Source: Syncephalastrum monosporum B8922 (Eukaryota > Mucoromycota > Mucoromycetes > Mucorales > Syncephalastraceae). From it: 64,000 nucleotides of DNA. The stretch's first letter is position 1. Each line of letters starts with the position of its first letter. This document shows positions 11,175 through 21,948 of the stretch, one piece after another. Both the position numbers and the translations under genes were made by a program. The stretch lies in assembly GCA_000697355.1 (NCBI GenBank), contig JNEN01001253.1:22481-86480 (forward strand), written 5' to 3'. The notes beneath the pieces were generated by a model that worked only from the letters and a program-made list of their open reading frames with translations, was not told where the DNA came from and searched no databases.

Positions 11175-11874
11175 TCAACATGACTGAATATCGTCTGTCT
11201 TCAGTACTCGGTTTGTCTTCTTTTTCGGTACAGGAGCTATCGAAGAGTGTGAGAAGCGGAAGTCACAGATCGAAAGTATATTACCATGGTTGTTTTCGCG
11301 GACGTAAAACTTGCGCAACAGCAGAATGGCATCTTCGCGGAAGAATCCGCCTTGCGAGGGGTATGATTTGGATCCGGGCGTCTCTAGACGGTCACTAAAA
11401 CGATACATTACGTTCATGCTTGTTCTTTCTTGTTTGCTTGCTATAACATACTCGGAATGGATGTGGAAGACGGAGCCATTACCACCAAACTTGTCGTTAC
11501 CACAGCCAAAATAGACATGACGGATACCGACCTGGCGCAGCGCAAAAGCGCACATAACGCAGGGTTCGACAGTGACGTACAGATCCGTCTCGGCAAAGAT
11601 CGCCTTGTCGTGCTCCGCCAGGATCAGATCGATCGCCTCAATCTCGGCATGCCGTGTGGCCTAGGGCATAAATTTGACTTAACGACGATCGTCCTCCCCT
11701 TCTTCACGCTATGTTACTCACGTTATGAGTTTCATTGGGGCGATTACGCCCCCCTGCCAAGACAGTTTCGTTCTTGTGCACGAAGACACAGCCCACAGGC
11801 ACTTCGAGGCTATCGTACGCTTCCTGTGCAACCCGCAGTGCTTCTTTCATGAATTTCTCATGGTAAACGGACAT
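11175..11874 (-). CDS. TAD2: tRNA-specific adenosine-34 deaminase catalytic subunit
   Basis: Four exons (11722-11874, 11452-11660, 11285-11394, 11175-11236) encode 177 residues. This is a cytidine-deaminase-fold enzyme with the zinc/proton-shuttle motif HAE (55-57) and the paired-Cys motif PCVMC (84-88). It starts MSVYHEKFMKEALRVAQEAY and has EVPVGCVFVH and the C-terminal GGFFREDAILLLRKFY segment typical of TAD2/ADAT2. It converts A34 to inosine in tRNA anticodons, acting with TAD3 in the nucleus or cytosol. The frame stays open upstream to 12165, overlapping the neighbouring gene's end, so in-frame ATGs farther upstream cannot be excluded. I chose 11874 because deaminase homology begins there and the length is normal. 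Confidence 0.88.
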
Positions 11875-12146
11875 GAGGGTCAAACAGCCCAGCAAAAGTG
11901 TCGTATGTGGAAACAAGTCCCAGCGTTTGCCATGGCAGCCCAACTTCCTTTTTTTTTCCATTTTTTCTAATTTGACATGCAGCCAGACAGACATCTCGGC
12001 TATTTGGCCTACTTTTGCTTTTAACTGTTCAGGCGTCAGACGACTTGTATTGATTGATGATACGGAAAGGCTCGATCCACTCTGTACTGTGTCATTTCCT
12101 GCACGACCTAGTGTATTGCAACAACATCGACAGGGTTTGCACCTAC

Positions 12147-12812
12147 TTAGGACAGTGACGCACAAGGGCGGATGGTATCAAACTGCAAACGTCTCGATGC
12201 TCTCTCTATTCTTTTTTTCTTTCGTCGTCGATCACGCTTCTGCATCGCCTCTGCGAAGTCAACCATGTCCTTCCGCAGTCGTTCACACTCCTCTGAAGCA
12301 AATCGCTGCCCTTTTGTAGTACGTAAATAGCCGCGCCAAAAGAGGTTGGCTGTTTGTGTCGGTGGCCAGCGACTGTAGGCTTTCTGGTCGTCCGACACTG
12401 CATCCGCCGGAACCGTGTTTGTATAAAAGCATTGGGTGCAGCACTTGACGCCAAACTCATAGACTGGAAACCACGTAGGAGGATTCTCGACACAGCGACA
12501 CACTTCGCAGCCACGGTATGTCAGCATGTAGAATATCCTTTTTGGCGTCAATACTGGGTGGGGCGGAAGGTCCGCCTCCGTTGCCTTCGCCTTCCAGAGG
12601 ATACGTCCATTTTCTTTGTCTATCGATAGTAATGCTGCAAAGTAGCCACAGCAGCACTCGAGGTTGAAGAGTGTCTGGGGGTTGCAGAATAAAAACAGAT
12701 GGTTCTGCCAGATCAAGTAGCCTGTTCCGTAAGTGGACTCATCGTATGTGGCTACGCTTTCTCTCCAAAAAATTTATACCAGCACTTCCAGTGGCAAACG
12801 GGTTATATCCAT
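12147..12812 (-). CDS. F-box protein with Cys-rich segment (paralogue A)
   Basis: Two exons (12780-12812 and 12147-12704) with a 75-bp intron encode 196 residues. Exon 1 gives MDITRLPLEVL; exon 2 continues NHLFLFCNPQTLFNLECC, so the intron splits an F-box motif (LPxE-L followed by a hydrophobic helix). After a conserved LPPHPVLTPKR stretch come a CEVC pair and a CCTQCF pair, which look like a small metal-binding site. The C-terminus is basic (RDRRRKKKR). F-box proteins bring substrates to SCF ubiquitin ligases through SKP1; the substrate is unknown. The gene is a neighbour and close structural relative of the one at 13391-14096, with the intron at the same place. An upstream-only or downstream-only reading would miss the F-box. 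Confidence 0.72.
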
Positions 12813-13390
12813 CCGTGGGTTACGTCAGGAAGTATGAAAAGTGAAAGAAAAGGAGCGAAAAGTATTTTATTTGATGGCGTCCTCCACCTGCACCATGTAC
12901 ATCAGCATCCAACATGGACTGTAAGCATGCGGTGGCTTTAGCATGCAGAATTAAGGGACGTATGTACTACATATCTGCATATCATACATAATTTTACCGT
13001 ACCACAAGACCGGATATCGATGCTAATCCAACTAATAATACATAACAGGTGGCGATATACGTGGGGGTCTCACAGTAAACACTGAACCATCAGGTGGACA
13101 GTCTCTGTCTCATCACGCGATATTTCATCATATACATCGAAGACTTCTGGACCACATCGAAAGGCAACGACTCGGTTTAGCTACTTACAGCTTAAGATAC
13201 ATCTGTACGTTTTGTCATGTCAGCAAGCACTAGCCTATATCTATATGTGCTTATAAAAATTGCGCTTTGATAGTGTATATACAAATGTTCCTACATTAAA
13301 TTACATTGGCATGCATTGCAAAGAAATAAGCATAGCCCTTTAAACAGCATATGCTATACGTACGCGGCTCGCAATGGCATCAGAGGTTTT
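12813..13390. other. Intergenic between the two F-box paralogues
   Basis: About 580 bp of AT-rich sequence with no coding signal. It must hold the promoter of paralogue A and the 3' end of paralogue B, both on the minus strand. Confidence 0.5.
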
Positions 13391-14096
13391 TCAATGCTGT
13401 GCATCCCAGTGGCGCATCCGATGAGCGAATATTTCTGCTCGTCGCCTGAGATCCTTGGTACGGGTAACTGTGCGTGTGTTTTTTACGTTCTTGGGCGGTA
13501 CGTAAAACTCCAGATAGCGGCGCGTCGTGCCAAACTTGTAAGGTGGGTAGCAGCAGCGATTCAGCTGCGCCCTTGTGAAAGAGCCTGACTTGCGGGAGTG
13601 TATGAAAAAGCAACGATCGCAGAGACGTACACAGTATTCATAAATGATGCTATAAGGAATGGCTTCCAGGCAAATCTCGCATCCAACGATATACGGATTA
13701 AGTTGGAGGCTCAGAACGCGCTTTGGAGACAGAATGGGGTGGTCAGGGAGTCCCAGACATTCGGCTTGCTTTCTCCAGATGTACTCGCCGTTTCCTTTCT
13801 CCACAGATAGTAAACCTGCAATGTAGGAGCATGACAACTCGAGACCAAATAAAGAAACGGGATCCAGCATCACGAATATCTCATTCTATAGACAGAAGCA
13901 AAAGAGAAATTCAGTCAACATGAAGAAAAGATGATAGTCCTGTATACGATCGCCATTCTACAACAGTCTTTTAGCACGTCATGCGCCCTCACTGAAGCAC
14001 TCGCACCTATATACTCACCCAAAGTTCAACCGGGAGGTGCCGCGGACCAGTGACAACACGTTCGTCGGAGCTGCGCTGGCTTCGCGTGGCTACCAT
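13391..14096 (-). CDS. F-box protein with Cys-rich segment (paralogue B)
   Basis: Two exons (14019-14096 and 13391-13885) with a 133-bp intron encode 190 residues. Exon 1 ends HLPVELW and exon 2 starts NEIFVMLDPVSLFGLELSCS, joining into a good F-box. Then come LPDHPILSPKR, a CEIC pair and an LCDRCFF pair, colinear with paralogue A (CEVC and CCTQCF), and a Lys/Arg-rich tail ending MRHWDAQH. The two genes have the same strand, the same intron position inside the F-box and the same order of motifs, but share only moderate identity, so the duplication is not recent. The likely role is substrate adaptor in an SCF ligase; the target is unknown. Confidence 0.72.
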
Positions 14097-16287
14097 AGTA
14101 TTTGGTAATATCAGACGTCCGAAAGAAGAAAAAGACAGAGAACGGAAGAAAGGTGACAAGTATGAGACAGATAAACTTTTTCATACAGGTGGCAAATGCA
14201 TTGTGAGTCCTCCGCTCTCGATAGTGTTTGATCAATGAACTATGGAATCCAGAAAAGTCAAACCTGTTTCACGCCAGTCATTGATTTTTTTTTTTCTTTG
14301 GTCCCTTATATAATAGACGCTCGGTTACATTATATTTATCAGGCAAAGACAGACCACATTATTGTATGGTGCCTTCAAATGTAATTCATGCTTAGGAATT
14401 GAATGAAGTATGGATGCACTAGGCGTTTATCGCATACAGCTACAGAGGTATCGCGATCCTCCATAAAAGCGCATTTTGCTCCTTTGAACTTACCACATGT
14501 CCATTTGTCTTTGTCGACATTATTCGTAGCTGTCGATATACATTTTTTAATAGAAGATACGAGTTGCCGACGTAATTTAACAACGCTGAACAGTGTTTCA
14601 ATATATATAGCCAGACTAAGGATCAATTATACTGCATATGAAGTTATTCTTATCAGCACATCTACACGTAAGAAGGCCACAAATGAGCTTCTGTGTCTAC
14701 TGCTTTGATACATCTCTGGATATGATATACACAAACAGAGATAAAGCCGTAGTTTACCAGCATCAAATAACAGCGACAAATGCGGCCACTACCCCTTCCT
14801 TCGAATCTTGTCGATATCGTCAAATTGTAGATGTGCATACTGTGTCCAAACGCAATACTGTAGTTCGTAAGCAGCTGAAAAGTATCTTTGTGTAGTACAA
14901 TTTGATTGTCGATAGCTGCTACATGTGATAGCAGAGTCACCATTCAGTTTTTCTGATGGTGTAAATGCAGACGATGGCGTTTTAATTACAAAATGCCAAT
15001 ACCTTTTCACATCAGCGCTGGCAAAGGATGTCGACGACAAGTGAGTAGAATGCGAAAACGAGTGATGGTACCATACCAATGTGCATTGATGGTCATACTT
15101 GAGCAATAACGTGATCTCTTGAGGACCGCGTGTGAAACCACACCTGAGCCAGTACCTCCTCATAAGTATGTCACACACTACAACTTACAGTAGAGCTGCA
15201 TCTAATAGTACAGTATCGGCCTGGTAATAATGAACTTACTGTTGTGCTTTTTCGAAAATGTGAGACAGGCTCCACCGTGTAAGCGTATCCCATTAAACCT
15301 TATCTATCTATTTGGAGGCCATGCATCACAAGACATCTTTTACCCCACATGTCTGCCAAAATATTTGGATGTTTTCATTACAAACCGAGTTATTTAATGA
15401 TAGAAAGCCTATGGGATAGATGTTTCGCTTCGTCAGAGATGCATGCAGTGTGCGAAAATTATGCACATGTATGCATATGTTTCTTATCAACAAGTGGACC
15501 TGCCAGGTCACTTTGATTTCTTTGTTTTCGGCCCCTGACCTTTTTCTTTTTTTTTTTTTTTCTCTTAATTTTTTGGTAAATGATGTAAGATAAGGAAAAC
15601 TAGAAAAGAGAAAAAAGCAGTTCATACTGATAATAACGGCGGCAACAGTCTCGGTCAATAATGACAGTAGAATTAATACTGAAAGTTGTTGCGTGTCAGC
15701 ACAAGCTCAAGTTTTATTGATTGTTCTTTCAGAAACCCGCGGAAAATGTGGGGTTTCCGGGTCTTTCGAGATTTTCTTTTTGATGAAATCGATTGATCAT
15801 GTATGTGCTCTTATCATAGATTTTACGATAAATCTGCTCTTTTCCTTTTTTTCTTTTCGCCAACGAATCGTTGTCTTCAAGTGCGCTGGAAAGTCAATAC
15901 AAGAAGAAGGGTTTCAAGTGTGCCTGAATCTAACGATGGGATTTATCGTGGTCCAGTACAAAAAGATTAGAGAAACAAACGTCGGTCGTGAGATTTTTGG
16001 CGCAAGTGACTAATGCAGGCGAATGAGAGGAGGGAGATCAAGCAGAGCAAAACTAAAAAAGAAGCCTAGCCACATACTTTTTTTTTTCTTTACATCGGAG
16101 CCTGAGCGCCGGCAACAGGAGTACATACCTAAAAAAATACCTGATCTAGCCGCCGCGCTTGTCTCATTCAAATGTCAGCTATGATGCCGTACTTACAGTA
16201 CTAAACTCTTGTCATTTTCGATCGCTATGTCGAGTTTGGATGCACCACGCTGATTGCGTCAAAGGTGGATGAAGCAAGTTGCATTTT
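14097..16287. other. Long intergenic region with unassigned minus-strand frames
   Basis: No gene can be named here. Two minus-strand frames, 14789-15178 and 14375-14626, read like coding sequence but match nothing I recognise (see the separate entry). The rest is AT-rich with homopolymer runs (for example T-rich at 15540-15560). Confidence 0.4.
14375..15178 (-). other. Unassigned open frames, possible gene or relic
   Basis: Two minus-strand open frames occur here: 129 codons (14789-15178, no ATG at its upstream end; an internal ATG lies near 15163) and 83 codons (14375-14626). The first contains Tyr/Trp-rich segments such as YFSAAYELQYCVW and ends FDDIDKIRRKG. The second has a Cys/Lys-rich segment (WTCGKFKGAKCAF) followed by a strong donor-like GTAAGT nearby on the same strand. 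I could not join them with matching phase. It may be a decayed gene, a multi-exon gene, or chance. Confidence 0.2.
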
Positions 16288-16645
16288 TTATCGCGCCATT
16301 TTTATGTTTGTTAAGTATATCGAAACCCAGTATTATGGTGCTCGGCTTTCAGAAATAAGGTTCTTATTTCCTCCCGCTGATTGAATCCTTGCGACTGATT
16401 GGTCGGCGATAAAAAGCTGCCAAAAAAAAGGAGAGCTACTTTTTTGCTGACGATAATAGAAAACAGGCCAAAGTAGTAGATAGTAAGTCAGGCATACATG
16501 TGAGGCACTTTATTACTGTGAATGGCAGGTTTTTTATGGCGTTGGTTGCAAGGTGTGAGGTGCGATAAGCAACCAAGCGCTGGCAGAAAGCGTGTGAAAA
16601 AATTATATCGGCGGATATCCTGATGAAACGCTGATTGGCCGATAA
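16288..16645 (+). promoter_or_regulatory. Promoter of the GATA gene with five HGATAR sites and two CCAAT boxes
   Basis: CGATAA, the fungal GATA-factor core HGATAR, occurs at 16288-16293 (reverse orientation), 16407-16412, 16451-16456, 16563-16568 and 16640-16645. Inverted CCAAT (ATTGG) occurs at 16398-16402 and 16634-16638, each a few bases before a GATA site, forming two similar composites of the form CTGATTGG-(spacer)-CGATAAAAA. Binding is inferred; the sequence matches are direct. Confidence 0.55.
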
Positions 16646-16766
16646 AAATGATCAAAACAATCAGCAGTCGCGTTTTCCTTCCCCTTCTTTCTTATCTCTT
16701 TCTCTACTTTTCTCCCCTTCCAACTTTTTACATCTTACCTTTTCGCTTATAAACAATACTGCCGCC

Positions 16767-17798
16767 ATGGCTCTTTCGCATTTGTCAGAACATCAGGCCA
16801 AGAAGGAAGAAGACTCGGTTGAGAAGTGTCAGCGCATGATGCGGGTCTATCAGCCACAACTACCGGCTACACTATCAAATGATAACCATCCCAATAATAA
16901 TCAGCATCCCAACTCGAATCAAGAGGATGACAAGAACGCTGTCTGTGCCAATTGCCAAACCACGACCACGCCTCTCTGGCGCCGAGATGCGGGAGGCAAG
17001 ACAATCTGTAATGCCTGTGGTCTTTATTACAAGCTCCACCACGTGCATCGGCCAGCAACCATGATGCGCACTGTGATTAAGCGCCGCAAACGTTGCGCAT
17101 CGGATAAGCACCAACAGCAGACAGGCAAAAAGAAGCAAAAGAAGGATTATCTCCACCACCCCTCGCCTACGCAGAGCTTTGCCGAGAGCAGCAGCGATAG
17201 CAGTGAATCCGAAACATCCGTTAAAACAACATCACCCTCTGTCAAACCACAACAACAAGCGGACTCAATGGCTTCATCCTTGCTCCTCTCTCCGCCTACT
17301 CCGCCCGTTTCGTCGTCGGGTATCGTTTTGCCGCCCATTCATCATTATCAGCAAATTCATCATCATCACCATTACGACCTGAAGGCATCTGCCGAAATCA
17401 AGAAGAAGCCCACTGACTTGCATCTCCCATCGCTGGTTCACCATGTCCAGACCGAAAGCAATACGGGCTCTGATCATGGCTGCCTCGATAAGCTGCGCTC
17501 CCAGCGTCAAGAGCTCCAAGCCCGTGTCACCCGGCTCTCAAGTCTCTTATCGGAAACAGTCGCTACGCTCTCCAAAATTGATACCGTGCTCGCCGACCCT
17601 GCCAGTCTTGCCCACGACTGTCCTATATGCCCCTCACAACAACAACAAAAGCACAACCAACACCCCCACCAGCATCAACAGCAAGAGGATCACGAGATTG
17701 CCCGCTCTCTCCTTTCCCTTGCATCATCTGCTCATGCCACTGAAAGACGGTTACCCCGTCCCATGTCTACGTCCACCAGCATGCCTGCACGTCAATGA
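16767..17798 (+). CDS. GATA-type zinc-finger transcription factor
   Basis: This is a single-exon protein of 343 residues. The start is the ATG in a GCCGCCATGG context. The frame is open upstream to 16635, but only through a non-ATG codon. One class IV GATA finger spans about 60-84 (C60-x2-C63-x17-C81-x2-C84; CANC ... WRRD ... [16 protein letters not shown]), followed by a basic arm IKRRKR. The centre is Ser/Pro/His/Gln-rich. Near the C-terminus a heptad-like helix ([20 protein letters not shown]) suggests dimerisation. A single finger plus a C-terminal coiled coil recalls DAL80/NreB/ASD4-type repressors, but the basic arm differs, so whether it controls nitrogen, iron or development is open. 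It probably acts in the nucleus, and its own promoter carries several GATA sites. Confidence 0.88.
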   Translation: MALSHLSEHQAKKEEDSVEKCQRMMRVYQPQLPATLSNDNHPNNNQHPNSNQEDDKNAVCANCQTTTTPLWRRDAGGKTICNACGLYYKLHHVHRPATMMRTVIKRRKRCASDKHQQQTGKKKQKKDYLHHPSPTQSFAESSSDSSESETSVKTTSPSVKPQQQADSMASSLLLSPPTPPVSSSGIVLPPIHHYQQIHHHHHYDLKASAEIKKKPTDLHLPSLVHHVQTESNTGSDHGCLDKLRSQRQELQARVTRLSSLLSETVATLSKIDTVLADPASLAHDCPICPSQQQQKHNQHPHQHQQQEDHEIARSLLSLASSAHATERRLPRPMSTSTSMPARQ

Positions 17799-18062
17799 TA
17801 TCTTACCATCGTCTCCCTTCCACTAATGTACACGCATATAACCCTTCTTCTCTTTCCTTTGTCTATCGCCTTTCACTCTCTCCCATCCTCATCCCTTCTC
17901 TCTGTTCATACTGCACAAATATACCAACATTCTCATTCATGTCATTTTTTTTTTTTTTGCCTTCCTTCTCTCACGGCTTTATCTCGTTATCTATAGCATA
18001 CTACACATGATACTTTTTCTTCTGTTATTATTGACTTTTTTTTTACATGAGATACATAAAGA

Positions 18063-20131
18063 TTACGTCTTCTTGACAATCAAACCCTTGAGCATGTCAA
18101 AACTGTTACCATCGGGTTGAAGGGTGTAGCGCTTGCGAGGATCGACGACACTGACGGCTTCGAGCATACCGTAGTCAGAGGTGATGCCCTTGATCTTTGC
18201 TTGTTCGTTATCATGTGTTGTCAAAGTCACGACCTTGTCCCTGTGTGACGCGAATGATATCCATGGATCAGTAAACAATGACGGGATGTGTTTCGGGCAC
18301 TCACGTGTGCAGCCATCGTGCGTAGTAGGTATCGAGGAACCACGGCCCCATACCCTCTTCGCAAAACTGTGTATAATACTTTTCAAACTGGACTAAGATG
18401 CCCGCCAGGACGTCCTCGGATGTCAGTCGTGCCCGACCCTGCTGTTGGATGATGTCATTGATAGACACGGTCGGCTGCGGGTTGGATAAATTGACGCCGC
18501 AGCCTGACGACGAACCATGTAAGAAAATTTTTAGGGGACATGTCCATTCGGGTAGCTTACCAATGACGAGAACGAATTCGTTTTGCGCAAAGCTCGAGTT
18601 GACAAGCAGACCACCCACTTTTTTGAGACCCTCTGGCGTCTCGGCATAAATGTCGTTCGGCCACTTGAGTCGCAGCGGAATGTCCTCGTATCCTTTCCGG
18701 CTGCGGATGCTCTCGAGGATAGAGAGGGCAATGATATATTGGATAAATACGACGGGCGCTTTCGTCAGCTGCAGACTGTGTCTGACAAGCAAACTGAACT
18801 GAAGTGCGCCGAGTTGCGAGACCCACGAGTTCCGTCCACGACCGCGTCCCGCGACCTGATTCGTCGCCAGACAGACCAGACCGTCCGGCAACGCCTGCGA
18901 GAATGTAAAGTTCCTGTACAAAGGAGAGAAGTTCATATCCTATTTCACATAGATAAGGATGCACTTACTTGTCCAGCACAGTCTGCGTGCTCGTAATGAC
19001 GTCCGCATACAGCATTGCATTACCAAAGCGGTACCACTTGCCGCCACCCCACTCTTGGCTGCGGTGGCCGACGAGCGCATCAAAGTAGGCCTTGAGATCG
19101 AAATGAGGCGTGAGCTCGTGAGGTGGGCAGACAGGACGGCCCATCTCGGGGCCGGGTGTAGGGTATCGTATCTCGAGCACGGGCTTATCGTCCTCCTTGA
19201 CAGACAGACCAGCGAGGGAAAGGTCTTCGTCGCTTTCGGTAAGACGGAAGATATCGTTGGCATCCTCAATGACGTGATTTTTGCTGATCGACTGGAGGTT
19301 ATTGGCGACGGTGGCAGCGATCTCGGGCCGGAGACCGGCAATATGGATGGGGGTCAAGCGTGGCACCTCTGCCTCTTCCTGCAGCACCTTCAAGCCCATC
19401 GAGCTGAAGATGGATCGCAAAAAGGCCTTGCGCTCCTTCTCGGCAGGCAGCAGCTTTTGGGCGAGTTTGCCCGCCGAGGGGTAGTCAGACATGTCATATT
19501 CGGGATGGGTCGCAATCAGGATGGCTGTCCCCTGGCCGACCTTGCACTCGACGGCAGCGGCTGGCTTGGCTTCATCTTGGCAGATACCCGGCTCAGCATA
19601 GCGTGCGAGGACCTTGACGTTGTCGTACTGCTCCGCGTGCGCGAAATAGCCGCCGCCATTGTAGTACATCGGCAGCGTCTGGGTGGCGGTTTCCACCAGC
19701 GCAGCGCGTGCGCCCTTCTCGCTGTCATAGACAAAACCGGGGTAGATCGTGCCGCGTGACAGGCCGGGGTAGAAGGCGAGCTCGCGCGGGCCCAGCACTT
19801 GCAGCTCCTTGTCTTTTTCGAATTCGATGGTCTTGCTGGCATAGTAGGCGCCGGCGCACAGGCCGAGGTAGCGCCCGCCGCCCTGCACATAGTGTTTAAT
19901 ACGAGCGTTGGCTGCTCCGTTCAGATCGTGGCAGTACGGCAGGTCACGACCGCCCGGGACGACGACCATGGCGCAGGTGTCTTCCCAAGGCTCGCTGCGC
20001 AGCGTCTGAGCATCGACCGAGACAATGTCGTACGCATGGCCGAGGAGCATCTTGAGCGTGTGTTGCGTGTGGCGCACAGCATTGGGCGAGGTGCCATTAC
20101 CACTGTACAAGAGAATGTTGATGCCGTGCAT
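18063..20131 (-). CDS. BPL1: Biotin-protein ligase (holocarboxylase synthetase)
   Basis: Four exons (18969-20131, 18561-18913, 18305-18503, 18063-18240) encode 630 residues (yeast Bpl1 has 690). The N-terminal about 240 residues are the glutamine-amidotransferase-like BPL_N domain (VVVPGGRDLPY, GLCAGAYYA, YNGGGYF). The catalytic domain carries GRGRGRNSW (410-418), the biotinyl-AMP-binding loop, then the LKWPND motif (470-475), GGLLVNS and CGVNLSNPQPT. The C-terminal domain ends DYGMLEAVSV ... LQPDGNSFDMLKGLIVKK as in yeast. It uses ATP to attach biotin to acetyl-CoA, pyruvate and other carboxylases, in the cytosol. I start at MHGINILLYSGNG, which aligns with the yeast start. Confidence 0.95.
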
Positions 20132-20589
20132 AAAAGCTTGCTGTACTCGACTGCCTCGAAAAATGGTGGCAAAAAAAAGGAAGTGGCAATTTCCCAGGCA
20201 CCCCACCCGTCTATAATTTAGACAAACAGTAATCAGAGTGAGGCGATTACTCTGGAGAGCACACCTGCTATTGTGTATACCTTTGAAACCGTCTGGTTTT
20301 TTCCATAAACTTCGATCTCTGGTCCTATTTCATGCTTCTGAACAAGCATGGCAAGGACACTGTCATGATCGAGCGTATCTTGCTTATGATTGGTATTTCA
20401 CGTCTTATTTGTAGCTTTGTATTTACCGAGGGGATGATATTTTCCATGACAAGCAAACATACCAATGATATTAAAGCCTCTGTGCCTACTCCACATCGGC
20501 AGTATCGATCTTTCTCTGGTTGTCTTCTCTCTCTTACTCTCTCTCTACCTCTCTCTCTCTCTTAGCGTATTTTCTTCACCCCAATCGTC
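20132..20589. other. Intergenic, divergent BPL1 / ECM33-like promoter
   Basis: 458 bp between two divergently transcribed genes. A CT-rich tract (20510-20565, with repeated CTCTCT) lies directly before the ECM33-like ATG. No TATA box stands out. Confidence 0.5.
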
Positions 20590-21837
20590 ATGAGAAGCGG
20601 GCTTCTTTCTGGTGCGTTGCTCCTGCTAGTCAGCTCGAGCCAGCTGGCCAATGCGTGTACGGGCGATGTTAAAGTGACTTCGCAAGGCGACCTCGACAGT
20701 ATCGGCGGCTGTCACATGTATCAAGGCAGTATCACGATCAACAAGGTGGCGGCTCCAAAACTCAAGTTCAAAGGTGTGCAAATGATCCAAGGCGACGTCG
20801 TCGTGACGGACAATGATGCGTTGAGTCACCTCGACCTGGGCGATGTGCAGGCCATCGACGGTGAGCTCAAGCTCCACAACAACAAGCTGCTGTCGCATCT
20901 GGACCTACCCAAGCTGACCGCTATCCGCTCGTTTGAGCTTGCTGTTCTGCCCGCGCTGCCCGCGCTCAGCTTCCCAGCTGGTCTGTCGCAAGCTGAGACG
21001 TTCAAGGTCTCTGACACCACCGCGGCCCGCATCGAGGGCCTCAAGATGAGCAAGATATCCCAACTGGTCATTGACAACAACATTTATCTCAAGTCGCTCC
21101 CCATGAGCAACATGACTTCCGTCAGCGATCTCGTCTCTGTCTCGGCCAATTCGCCGGGTCTCAGCTTGGATGTAAGTTCAGTTCCTCTTGCGGGTCACTC
21201 TTATTCAATGTTTTTTTTTTTTTTTTTTCGATAGCTCTCGGGACTGCAATCGATCAAGGAAGGCTCGTTCCGCAACCTAGGTGGCATTGCGCTTGACAAG
21301 CTCTCGATGATTTCTGGCGACGTGTCGTTTATCTCCAACTCGTTTAGCGAGCTGAGCGTTCCCGAGATAAGCGAGGTTGGCGGCACGTTGACTATCTTCA
21401 ACAACGTGCAACTGGGCAAGCTGGACATGCCCAAGCTGCATCATCTTGGCGGTGCGCTCGCGGTCGGGAACAACACCGCGCTTAACGCTGTGCGGGCGTT
21501 CCCCAACCTGGAGGAAGTGGATGGCTCGCTGGATATCACGGGCGCATTCGACGAGGTGCAGCTGCCCAAGCTGAGCGATGTGCGTGGCGGTCTCAACGTG
21601 CAGACGTCGTCGAACAAGTTCTCGTGCAGCGACATGAGCAAACTCAAGAACGGTGTTATCAAGGGCAACGCGTTCGTGTGCAAGTCGGCGGTTGCGAAAC
21701 CCAAGTCGCATATTCCCGGTAAGGCTGGTATCGGCGGGGACGGCGGGGACGATGCATCGTCCGGTGCATCGAGAGCCGTCCTTTCGTCCGCAGCTCTCCT
21801 GGCAGGTGCGGCGGGTCTCCTCACCTATGTCTTCTAA
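20590..21837 (+). CDS. ECM33/SPS2-like GPI-anchored cell-wall protein (copy 1)
   Basis: Two exons (20590-21171 and 21235-21837) encode 394 residues. It has a signal peptide to about residue 22 (ending ANA before CTGDV). The body is built of receptor-L-domain / leucine-rich-like repeats (GDVVVTDNDALSHLDL, ISGDVSFISNSFSELSV, VGGTLTIFNNVQLGKLDM, VDGSLDITGAFDEVQLPKL) typical of Ecm33/Pst1/Sps2. Paired Cys residues near the start (CTGD ... GGC) and near the end (FSCSD ... FVCK) cap the solenoid. After a Gly/Asp/Ser spacer the C-terminus is hydrophobic (LLAGAAGLLTYVF), as for a GPI signal. Ecm33 proteins keep the wall and mannoprotein layer sound; the molecular activity is unknown. A poly-T run precedes the intron acceptor. 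A paralogue lies at 53312-54612. Confidence 0.9.
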
Positions 21838-21948
21838 TGCAATTATATATGACGTCGCATGAATAATAACAATAATAATAATAATAATAGCAGACTTCTT
21901 CATTTTTTATTCCTTCTTCGCTATTTCTGTCTTATTTCTCTCTTTCTC

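Noticed and set aside
11875..12165. N-terminal extension of TAD2 through an open frame
   Set aside because: It overlaps the end of the F-box gene, family similarity starts at 11874, and the length is already normal; kept only as an alternative.
16635..16766. Upstream extension of the GATA protein
   Set aside because: The frame opens with a non-ATG codon inside the GATA-site promoter; the next ATG has a strong start context.
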